From the NCBI GenBank assembly GCA_046760705.1, contig JBHIER010000240.1, positions 1 through 5,779 of the forward strand: 5,779 bases of DNA, given 5' to 3'. Of the stretch, positions 1 through 5,658 are shown one piece after another. The DNA comes from JBHIER01 sp046760705 [NCBI: bacterium] (lineage in GTDB: Bacteria; JBHIER01; G020348925). A model generated the notes under the pieces. The model did not search any database, had not been told where the DNA came from, and saw nothing but the letters and a program-made list of their open reading frames with translations. A program made the position numbers and the translations under genes. Position 1 is the stretch's first letter. Every line of letters starts with the position of its first letter.

Positions 1-32
1 AGGAATAGCAACTTATCTCACGGGGTGAAGTA

Positions 33-65
33 GATTGCTTCGGTCGTGCCTCCCTCGCAATGACA
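33..65. repeat. Dispersed short palindromic repeat (ATTGC...GCAAT type)
   Basis: The segment begins GATTGCTTCGGTCG and ends CCCTCGCAATGACA. Inverted arms ATTGC (34-38) and GCAAT (57-61) flank a partly self-complementary centre. Read on the minus strand it starts TGTCATTGCGAGG and ends CGAAGCAATC, which matches from memory the family of intergenic palindromic repeats found in many unrelated bacterial genomes. Minus-strand translation gives the familiar spurious peptide CHCEGGTTEAI. It probably marks non-coding DNA upstream of the first gene. No function is implied, and copy number in this genome cannot be seen here. Confidence 0.7.
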
Positions 66-106
66 GCAAAACTGTAGTTTGGGTAGTTCTCGTTCAAGCA
101 CTAAAT

Positions 107-111
107 AGGAG
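107..111 (+). promoter_or_regulatory. Ribosome binding site that decides the first gene's start
   Basis: AGGAG lies 8 bases before the ATG at 120 but only 2 bases before the in-frame GTG at 114. The spacing favours ATG 120 as the true start over the longer reading from GTG. Confidence 0.7.
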
Positions 112-119
112 AAGTGATT

Positions 120-641
120 ATGAGGAAAACCACAACGTACGCCTTCATTCTCTTCTGGCTGGGTCTGATGGTTTTCGGTTCGGGATGCGCCTTTGCCCCG
201 AAGGCGGGGCTCCAACCTAAGGGGGAAGAGCCCAGAGGGGAAAAGGAAGAGGTGGAACAAGTCGAGGATTTCGATCCCCTTTCCCTGAATGACGATGACA
301 TCTTAACGCCTGAGGCGAAAGGGGCGGCCGAGGAGGTGGAGGGGGAGAGGCCCAAGATCGGGTCGGAGACCGAGGAGTCGGAACGGATCGAGCAGGTTCA
401 GGGATACCGGGTTCAGATCTTCGTCTCCTCCAATCGGGAGAACGCCCAAAAAATTTTGGCCGAAGCCGAGCAGATCTTCCCCGAGGGGGTCTACCTGAAG
501 TACGATGCCCCGTACTACAAGGTGCGGATTGGCAACTGCCTCACCCGGCGAGAGGCAGACCTGCTGCAGGAAAAGGCCGTCCGCCACGGATACAGAGACG
601 CATGGGTGATCCGGTCCCTGGTCGCCCCGGGGAAAGAGTAG
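120..641 (+). CDS. SPOR-domain lipoprotein
   Basis: Predicted 173-residue lipoprotein that may bind peptidoglycan. Residues 1-22 form a signal peptide: basic MRK, a hydrophobic stretch (YAFILFWLGLMVF), then GSG just before Cys23, a slightly degenerate lipobox with Gly at -3. Residues ~30-92 are a low-complexity, Glu-rich acidic linker, suited to spanning the periplasm. Residues ~95-167 match the SPOR fold: GYRVQIFVS as first strand, a helix with ENAQKILAEAEQIF, then VYLKYDAPYYKVRIGNCLTRREADLL and a final DAWVI strand. SPOR domains are known to bind glycan strands lacking stem peptides, often at division sites; that this one does so is inferred. ATG 120 is preferred over GTG 114, which would add two residues, because of Shine-Dalgarno spacing. 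The peptidase gene follows after 50 bases. The SPOR assignment is firm; the cellular role is open. Confidence 0.85.
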   Translation: MRKTTTYAFILFWLGLMVFGSGCAFAPKAGLQPKGEEPRGEKEEVEQVEDFDPLSLNDDDILTPEAKGAAEEVEGERPKIGSETEESERIEQVQGYRVQIFVSSNRENAQKILAEAEQIFPEGVYLKYDAPYYKVRIGNCLTRREADLLQEKAVRHGYRDAWVIRSLVAPGKE

Positions 642-675
642 GGTAAGGGTCGCGCAACCCATTTTTCGTCTCCTG

Positions 676-687
676 AAGGAAAGGGGA
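676..687 (+). promoter_or_regulatory. Purine-rich ribosome binding site for a GTG start
   Basis: The run AAGGAAAGGGGA ends 4 bases before GTG 692. Its AAGGA and GGGGA parts are alternative Shine-Dalgarno matches. It supports the unusual GTG start, which is also the position that gives a complete signal peptide. Confidence 0.55.
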
Positions 688-691
688 ATCG

Positions 692-2524
692 GTGAACGGA
701 TACTTTCGGTCAAGCCTCCTCGTCCCTTCGGTCCTTTTCGTCCTCCTTTCAATTTGCTCCTGTGCTTCCCGGCGCAGTTGGACCCAGACCGAAAGCGGGG
801 CGATAACGGGCGAGGAGATTGTCAGCCACATCCAATATCTCGCCTCGGACGAATTGGGGGGGCGCAGAGCCGGGACCGAGGGGTGTGAACAGGCCGCCAA
901 GTACGTTGCTCAGGAATTTGAACGGTACGGCCTCGAGGCCGTCGGCGACGAGGGGACGTACTTTCAAAATTTCGAATTTGTCTTCGACGTGAGGCTCGGA
1001 CCAGAAAACCGTCTGTCCGTCACCGTAGAGGGGAGCACGGTCACCTACACCATCGATGACGATTTCCTGCCGCTCGCCTTCTCGGCCGGCGATAGTGTTG
1101 AGGGTCAGGCAGTCTTCGCCGGTTACGGGATTTCAGCACCTGAGCTGAACTACGATGACTACGAAGGGATCGATGTCAGGGGCAAGATCGTTTTAGCCCT
1201 GCGCTACGGCCCCGAGGGCGATGACCCCAAGAGCGAGTATGATAAATACAGACCGGCCAGGTACAAGGCCATGACGGCGCGGGAGAAGGGGGCCGCAGCC
1301 CTGCTTCTGGTCACCGGGCCTGAAAGTTACGAAGAGGACGAGATCGTTCCCCTCAAATACGACAGCACCGTCCAAAATTCCGGGATCACTGTTTTGAGCG
1401 TGCGCCGGGAGATCGCCGCCGGGATTTTGAGGGCTGTCGGAAGAGATCTGCGCCAGGTTCAGAGGGCCATCGATAGCACCAAGACCCCGCAGTCGTTCCC
1501 GATACCTGAGGTCAGCCTCTCTCTCAGGGCCGATGTGATCCAGGAGCGGAGGAGGACGAGCAATGTGGTGGGGTTTTTGGAGGGGAGCGACCCTGAGCTA
1601 AAGGGCGAGCTTATCGTTATTGGAGCCCATTACGACCACCTCGGTCTCGGCCAGTACGGCTCCCGGGCCCCGGAGAGGATGGGTGAAGTCCACAACGGGG
1701 CCGACGACAACGCTTCGGGCGTGGCTGCCCTGCTGGAACTGGCCGAAGGTTTCGCCGCCCACAGAGCGATCCTCAGGCGCAGCATCCTCTTCATCGGCTT
1801 CGGAGCTGAGGAGATCGGTGTCCTCGGGTCCACCTATTACGTCAACCACCCCATCTTTGAGCTGGACCGTACGGTGACTATGATCAACATCGATATGGTC
1901 GGCCGGCTGACCGATGACAACCTGATCATCAACGGTGCCGGGACAGCCGCGGGATGGGACAGCCTCCTGACCCGTCTCAATGAGACGCCCCGCTTTGACC
2001 TGGCCCTGAAACGATCGGGCTACGCTCCAGGGGATAACACCCCCTTCTACGCCAAAGGGGTCCCGATCCTCTTCTTCTTCACCGGGGCCCACGAAGACTA
2101 CCACAAACCCTCGGACGACACTGACAGGATCAACGTTGATGGTGAGGAGAGGATCGTGAAGTATATCTATTCAATTGCCGCGGCCATCGATACCTCAACC
2201 ACCAGGCCACAACTGGCCAAAGTCGAGGGGGAGAGGGAGCCTTCGACCTCGGGGCGGTTTCGGGTCTACATGGGCACCGTTCCCGACTTTGCCGCCGAGG
2301 TGGAGGGGGTGAAACTGGCCGGAGTGAAGGAGGGCGGGCCAGCCGAGAAGGCCGGTCTCAGAGGAGGTGACATCATTATCCGCCTGGGAAGTAAGGAGAT
2401 TACAAACCTCTACGACTACACATACGCCCTCGGCCAGCACAGGCCCGGAGACGTGGTCGAGGTCACAGCCGTCCGGGACGGCCGGAGCCTGACCTTCTCG
2501 GTGACCCTGGAGAAGCGAAAATAA
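692..2524 (+). CDS. M28-family zinc aminopeptidase lipoprotein with PA and PDZ domains
   Basis: 610-residue exported metallopeptidase, likely an aminopeptidase trimming peptides in the periplasm or at the cell surface. The N-terminus (SSLLVPSVLFVLLSICSC) is a lipoprotein signal with Cys24 as probable lipidation site. Residues ~138-265 resemble a protease-associated (PA) domain inserted before the catalytic core (FAGYGISAPELNYDDYEGIDVRGK type). The M28 core (~285-490) keeps every expected residue of the co-catalytic two-metal site: His313 and Asp315 in GAHYDHLG, Asp338 in NGADDNASG, Glu373-Glu374 in GAEEIG, Asp401 in NIDMVGR and His471 in DYHKPSDD. Family knowledge assigns Glu373 as the general base and the others as metal ligands, with Asp315 orienting His313. 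A C-terminal PDZ domain (~525-607) has the GGPAEKAGLRGGD loop at 548-560 and may position substrates. The gene starts with GTG, and its TAA overlaps the next ATG by one base. Substrate specificity cannot be read from sequence. Confidence 0.93.
   Translation: MNGYFRSSLLVPSVLFVLLSICSCASRRSWTQTESGAITGEEIVSHIQYLASDELGGRRAGTEGCEQAAKYVAQEFERYGLEAVGDEGTYFQNFEFVFDVRLGPENRLSVTVEGSTVTYTIDDDFLPLAFSAGDSVEGQAVFAGYGISAPELNYDDYEGIDVRGKIVLALRYGPEGDDPKSEYDKYRPARYKAMTAREKGAAALLLVTGPESYEEDEIVPLKYDSTVQNSGITVLSVRREIAAGILRAVGRDLRQVQRAIDSTKTPQSFPIPEVSLSLRADVIQERRRTSNVVGFLEGSDPELKGELIVIGAHYDHLGLGQYGSRAPERMGEVHNGADDNASGVAALLELAEGFAAHRAILRRSILFIGFGAEEIGVLGSTYYVNHPIFELDRTVTMINIDMVGRLTDDNLIINGAGTAAGWDSLLTRLNETPRFDLALKRSGYAPGDNTPFYAKGVPILFFFTGAHEDYHKPSDDTDRINVDGEERIVKYIYSIAAAIDTSTTRPQLAKVEGEREPSTSGRFRVYMGTVPDFAAEVEGVKLAGVKEGGPAEKAGLRGGDIIIRLGSKEITNLYDYTYALGQHRPGDVVEVTAVRDGRSLTFSVTLEKRK
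2509..2515 (+). promoter_or_regulatory. Shine-Dalgarno within the end of the peptidase gene
   Basis: GGAGAAG lies in the last codons of the peptidase gene, 8 bases before ATG 2524. With the TAATG stop/start overlap it suggests translational coupling. A second in-frame ATG at 2536 has a GGGAG only 2 bases upstream and is less likely to be the start. Confidence 0.5.
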
Positions 2525-4680
2525 TGGCGGGAGTTATGGGAAAAAGTTCGCCCATCCGCTGGGTAGTGAAAATATGGCTGGTGATGGCGGGGTTCACAGG
2601 AACCTCCTTTCTCCCCTCCGTTGGGGCAATAGATTCCCATAAGGCTCACGGGGGGGGTGGAGCCACCCCGGACAGTTTTTCCGTCCCTCTGCTCCTGGAG
2701 AACGAAATCGGAAACCCCTACCATATTGTCCTGACCTTCGGCATTCACCCGGACGGGACCGATGGGTTCGACAGTGCTCTTGACCAGTTGCCCCCTCCAC
2801 CTCCCCCTATGGGCTGGAATTTTGAGGCCTATTTTCCCCTCGACCACCAAGTTTTTAGCCAACTGAGAACAGATATCCGCAGTGACCAGCCGGTGCGACT
2901 TGTATGGATGATCGTCACCAGAGGAGCCGAAGGAGAGATGACGTGGAATAGATACGCATTTCCCCCCACCGGCACCTTCGTCCTCGATGGCGTGACGGAC
3001 ATGAGGGAGGTGACTAAAGCCTACTTCGATTTTAGAGATACCATGACCATCACCTACAACAAGCCTGAAGCGTTGCCTGACATTGAAGTCGGGGGGAATG
3101 AGTTCCGTTTTGGCGATGTGTTCTTGGGTAGAGTGGCAGATCATACTTTTCCCGTTCTAAATAGAGGGGATGGAGATCTCATCATCAATACCGTCGTGTC
3201 GGATCGACCCGAATTCGGTGTGGTTTGGCCGAGTTTTCCTCAAGATGTGGTTCCTGGCGGAAGTCTGGAGGTGACCCTCTCCTTTATGCCTGCGGCCCTG
3301 GGCCTTTTCACCGGGAGTATCACTATCCACAGCAACGATCCTGACGAGCCGACCGTAACCATTCTCCTGAGCGGTACCGGAGTGAGTCCTGAGATCGAGG
3401 TCTCCTCCTTTAGCCACGATTTCGGTCGGGTGGCTGTGGGGAAGTCGGCCGAATGGGGATTGGTCGTCTTTAACAAAGGGACCGGTGATCTGGTCGTAGA
3501 CACCGTCTCTTCGGACAGCCCGGACTTTGCCGCAGACCCGGTCTCCTTCTCCGTCGGCCCGGCAGATTCCCAGGAGGTGCGGGTCCGCTTTGTCCCCTTC
3601 GGCCTCGGCCCGGCCTCAGGCCGGTTGACCGTCTTCAGCAACGATCCCGACGAGCCGAGCCTAACCATCCTCCTGGCCGGTATCGGATTTGGGCCTGATA
3701 TTGAACTGTCGGCCGCACTTCACGACTTCGGAACTGTGGCTGTTGGCCATTCGGCCCTGGGAACCTTGACGGTTCTGAACACCGGGTCGGCAGATCTGGT
3801 GGTGGAGGCCATCAACTGTTCCCGGCCGGTCTTTTCCGCCGACCCCACGGCTTTCACCGTCTCCCCTAATCATGCCCGAGATGTGGGCATCTCCTTCGTT
3901 CCCACAGCGGTCGGAGCGGTGGAGGGAAAGATGGAGATAGTGAGCAACGATCCCGACCAGCCGACCCTTACCGTCTCGCTCACCGGGGTCGGAGCCAACC
4001 CTGAGATTTACGTGGCTGAGACGGGTCACGATTTCGGCCAAGTTTTAGTGGGCCAATCGGCCCTCTGGAGCTTCGACGTCATCAACGTCGGCACCACCCC
4101 TCTGGAGGTCAGCGGCGTTGGTATCGATAGTCGCGGCTTCGGAGTTGAGCCAACCTCCTTCACCGTCGGCCCTTCAAATCTTCAGGAGGTGCGGGTCACC
4201 TTCGCGCCTGACTCGGCTGGATCATACTGGTGTCAACTGAGCGTCTTCAGCAATGATCCGGACCAGCCGGCAGTCAGCCTCTCCCTGACCGGGGTAGGGA
4301 TTCATGGAACCGGAGTAGAGGAGGTTTTTGTGAGACCAAACCCCAACTCTTTTCATCTGTACCAGAACGCGCCGAACCCCTTTAATCCCACCACCACCAT
4401 TCGCTACACGGTCCCCAGCAGAGAGCAAAGGGCAGAGAGCAGAGAGCACGGAGCACAGAGCAAAGAGTATGCTCTTCGCACTACGCTTAAAATCTATACC
4501 ATCTTGGGTCAGGAGATTCGAACATTAGTGGATGAAGCCAAGGAACCCGGCTCTTATAGCGTAACCTGGGACGGACAGGATCGTTTTGGTAATGATGCGA
4601 CGAGCGGTGTCTATTTTTGTCGCTTGTCAGTGGAAGGTGGTCGGTGGTCGGAGACGAAGCGCATGGTGCTGTTGCGCTGA
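2524..4680 (+). CDS. Secreted choice-of-anchor-D / ASH-like repeat protein with C-terminal sorting tail
   Basis: 718-residue probable extracellular or surface protein without a visible catalytic motif. The signal peptide has a hydrophobic core WLVMAGFTGTSFL and a likely signal peptidase I site VGA|ID after residue 35. Residues ~50-180 form a separate N-terminal domain with TFGIHPDGTDGFD, a proline run (90-95) and a GEMTW segment; I recall similar modules in sorting-tail proteins but have no firm family name. Four Ig-like beta repeats follow (~186-289, 290-391, 392-493, 494-593), each built as DFG.V.VG.SA, a central N.GT.DL.V strand, F.V.P, V.F.P, then SNDPD.P and L.G.G. Residues ~610-718 are a FlgD-like / type IX-type sorting tail: NAPNPFNPTTTIRYTVP, LKIYTILGQEIRTLV, WDGQDRFGN, SGVYFCRL, KRMVLLR. 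A polar low-complexity insert (632-655) splits this tail and is encoded by heptamer repeats. Structural or adhesive surface function is inferred. The gene is probably co-translated with the upstream peptidase gene. Confidence 0.88.
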   Translation: MAGVMGKSSPIRWVVKIWLVMAGFTGTSFLPSVGAIDSHKAHGGGGATPDSFSVPLLLENEIGNPYHIVLTFGIHPDGTDGFDSALDQLPPPPPPMGWNFEAYFPLDHQVFSQLRTDIRSDQPVRLVWMIVTRGAEGEMTWNRYAFPPTGTFVLDGVTDMREVTKAYFDFRDTMTITYNKPEALPDIEVGGNEFRFGDVFLGRVADHTFPVLNRGDGDLIINTVVSDRPEFGVVWPSFPQDVVPGGSLEVTLSFMPAALGLFTGSITIHSNDPDEPTVTILLSGTGVSPEIEVSSFSHDFGRVAVGKSAEWGLVVFNKGTGDLVVDTVSSDSPDFAADPVSFSVGPADSQEVRVRFVPFGLGPASGRLTVFSNDPDEPSLTILLAGIGFGPDIELSAALHDFGTVAVGHSALGTLTVLNTGSADLVVEAINCSRPVFSADPTAFTVSPNHARDVGISFVPTAVGAVEGKMEIVSNDPDQPTLTVSLTGVGANPEIYVAETGHDFGQVLVGQSALWSFDVINVGTTPLEVSGVGIDSRGFGVEPTSFTVGPSNLQEVRVTFAPDSAGSYWCQLSVFSNDPDQPAVSLSLTGVGIHGTGVEEVFVRPNPNSFHLYQNAPNPFNPTTTIRYTVPSREQRAESREHGAQSKEYALRTTLKIYTILGQEIRTLVDEAKEPGSYSVTWDGQDRFGNDATSGVYFCRLSVEGGRWSETKRMVLLR
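3079..4302 (+). repeat. Four tandem Ig-like repeat units inside the gene (306-nt period)
   Basis: Anchor codons recur at an exact 306-base spacing. The SNDPD motif starts at 3331, 3637, 3943 and 4249 (residues 270, 372, 474, 576). The HDFG motif starts at 3415, 3721 and 4027. Only the first unit differs in length: its FRFG equivalent sits two codons further from the next unit. DNA around SNDPD is nearly identical between copies (AGCAACGATCC, then GACGAGCCGA or GACCAGCCGA), while the rest has diverged. This indicates tandem duplication followed by divergence under length constraint. Confidence 0.9.
4417..4488 (+). repeat. Imperfect heptanucleotide repeat array within the sorting tail
   Basis: Seven contiguous 7-base units with consensus AGCAGAG occupy 4417-4465. 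After two extra bases (AG), three degenerate units near consensus TACGCAC occupy 4468-4488. The total of 72 nt equals 24 codons, so the frame is kept. The first tract encodes residues 632-648, where three units make seven codons and give a SREQRAE-like peptide period; the second encodes the YALRTT stretch. It falls between the TIRYTVP and KIYTILG strands, a place where relatives usually have a short loop. It resembles low-complexity heptamer repeats more often seen between genes. Confidence 0.8.
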
Positions 4681-4684
4681 GACG

Positions 4685-4738
4685 CAGGGAATCGAAGGGC
4701 AGATTGAAAACTCAGGGAATTGAAGGGGAGATCAAGGA
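4685..4738 (+). repeat. Imperfect 28-base direct repeat in the intergenic gap
   Basis: CAGGGAAT starts at 4685 and again at 4713. Over 26 aligned bases the two copies match at 20 positions, including GAAGGG and AGAT blocks at the same offsets. A more degraded third copy may begin near 4743 (AAGGGATTATCAGGGG). There is no open frame of note. It lies directly after the stop codon of the repeat protein gene. Confidence 0.55.
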
Positions 4739-4745
4739 AGATAAG

Positions 4746-4778
4746 GGATTATCAGGGGTGGCTCTTCCCTCATAATCC
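4746..4778 (+). other. Stem-loop between the repeat protein and racemase genes
   Basis: GGATTAT (4746-4752) pairs perfectly with ATAATCC (4772-4778). After a C-C mismatch, AGGG (4754-4757) pairs with CCCT (4767-4770), leaving a 9-base loop. No uninterrupted T-run follows; the nearest T-rich stretch (CTTTGCTTT) starts 13 bases later. It could end or protect the upstream transcript, but a canonical intrinsic terminator is not supported. Confidence 0.5.
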
Positions 4779-4846
4779 ATGATACTCCCTCTTTGCTTTA
4801 AGAAGAAACGAGCGGAGACACACCGAGCAACACGTCTAAACGAGAG

Positions 4847-4851
4847 AAGGA
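4847..4851 (+). promoter_or_regulatory. Ribosome binding site of the racemase-family gene
   Basis: AAGGA (within GAGAAGGA) lies 6 bases before ATG 4858. This is good spacing and supports that start over a longer overlapping reading in another frame that begins at 4779. Confidence 0.75.
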
Positions 4852-4857
4852 CCGAAC

Positions 4858-5556
4858 ATGAAACATATTGGCATCGTTGGCGGGTTAAGCCCCGAATCGA
4901 CCGTCGAATATTATCGCATCTTAACTTTACTCTGCCGCGAGCGGGGTTGGGATTACAACTACCCTGTAATCATTATTTACAGTGTCAACTTTCAAGAATG
5001 TATGGACCTGATGCAGAACGGTGATGTCAAGGGCCTTGTAACTAAATTGGGCGATGCCATAAATGCCCTGCATCACGCCGGGGCAGATTTTGCCATCATT
5101 TCGGCCAATACTCCCCATATGGTTTTCGATGAGGTCGTCGCTGATTCCCCAATCCCGCTTCTCAGCATAGTCGAGGAGACAGGTAAATACGCCCAACGGT
5201 TGGATCTGAAAAGGGTCGGACTCTTTGGAACGAAAATCACAATGCAGGGACATTTCTACCCGCAAACCTTCTCTGATAAATTCGGGATCTCCGTTACCGT
5301 GCCTGAGGAGGAGGATCAAGACTACCTCCATGACAGAATACTCCAGGAGTTGGTCGCGGGGCAGACCCGCGCTGAGACCAGGCGAAGGATGGCAGACATC
5401 GCCAGAAGCATGGTTCAGACTGAACAGATCGAAGGTCTCATCTTAGGGTGCACTGAACTGACTTTGATCCTTTCCGAGAAAGATCTCAGTATCCCGGTTC
5501 TTGACACAACGAGGATCCATGTGGAAGCCGCTTTTGAATATGCCCTTGCTGAGTAA
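4858..5556 (+). CDS. Aspartate/glutamate racemase superfamily protein (YgeA-like)
   Basis: 232-residue cytoplasmic protein, a typical length for the cofactor-independent Asp/Glu racemase superfamily (two pseudo-symmetric domains, active site between them). The N-terminal motif is KHIGIVGGLSPESTVEYYR (2-20). The first active-site loop is ISANTPH (81-87) and the second is LGCTELTLIL (196-205). PVLDTTRIHVEAA near the C-terminus matches the conserved D.T.IH.E.A ending. In the classical enzymes one Cys in each loop removes or returns the alpha proton. Here Cys198 is present, but the first position is Ala83; E. coli YgeA, as I recall it, has Thr83 paired with Cys197. The protein may therefore be a one-sided or altered racemase, an isomerase or lyase of the superfamily, or a non-racemising relative. 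Substrate is not determinable. A stem-loop precedes the gene and a terminator follows it, so it may be a separate unit. Confidence 0.9.
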   Translation: MKHIGIVGGLSPESTVEYYRILTLLCRERGWDYNYPVIIIYSVNFQECMDLMQNGDVKGLVTKLGDAINALHHAGADFAIISANTPHMVFDEVVADSPIPLLSIVEETGKYAQRLDLKRVGLFGTKITMQGHFYPQTFSDKFGISVTVPEEEDQDYLHDRILQELVAGQTRAETRRRMADIARSMVQTEQIEGLILGCTELTLILSEKDLSIPVLDTTRIHVEAAFEYALAE

Positions 5557-5557
5557 A

Positions 5558-5587
5558 CTATTACCACCTGAAAGGTAGTAGCTTTTT
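5558..5587 (+). terminator. Probable intrinsic terminator after the racemase gene
   Basis: CTATTACC (5558-5565) pairs with GGTAGTAG (5574-5581) as an 8-bp stem with one T-G wobble and an 8-base loop. After one C, five T follow (5583-5587). It begins one base after the TAA stop. The stem is only moderately GC-rich, so strength is uncertain, but position and T-run fit a terminator. Confidence 0.65.
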
Positions 5588-5615
5588 GATTGAAAGCGAG
5601 CCGACTGAGTTAATC

Positions 5616-5658
5616 ATTGGTTACGGCAATGGTTAGGGCTACGAAGCCCGCCCCGTAA
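5616..5658. other. Two-stem potential RNA structure overlapping a 12-base tandem duplication
   Basis: ATTGGTTACGGC (5616-5627) is followed directly by AATGGTTAGGGC (5628-5639), 10 of 12 bases identical. Superimposed on this, TTACGG (5621-5626) pairs perfectly with CCGTAA (5653-5658), and inside it GGGCT (5636-5640) pairs perfectly with AGCCC (5645-5649) around an ACGA loop. Unpaired sides are 9 and 3 bases. No known RNA family is recognised. It lies in the gene-free end of the window, after the terminator. Confidence 0.4.

Noticed and set aside
79-107. Promoter-like boxes TTGGGT (79-84) and TAAATA (102-107) with a 17-base spacer
   Set aside because: Transcription would start near 113-115, downstream of the AGGAG at 107-111 that serves ATG 120, so it cannot be the normal promoter of that gene; the -35 match is also weak.
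647-666. GGGT...ACCC hairpin followed by ATTTTT between the SPOR and M28 genes, a possible terminator
   Set aside because: The stem is only 4 bp with a 6-base loop, too weak to call; partial attenuation is not excluded.
303-752. 149-codon minus-strand open frame
   Set aside because: It is antisense to the SPOR gene with no recognisable motif; such frames are expected opposite GC-rich codon-biased genes.
2416-3144. 242-codon minus-strand open frame
   Set aside because: It spans the end of the M28 gene and the start of the repeat protein gene on the opposite strand, both well supported by domains; no motif or ribosome binding site was seen.
4779-5024. Plus-strand 81-codon frame starting upstream of the racemase gene
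   Set aside because: It mostly overlaps the racemase gene in another frame, has no domain sense, and the AAGGA site fits ATG 4858 instead.
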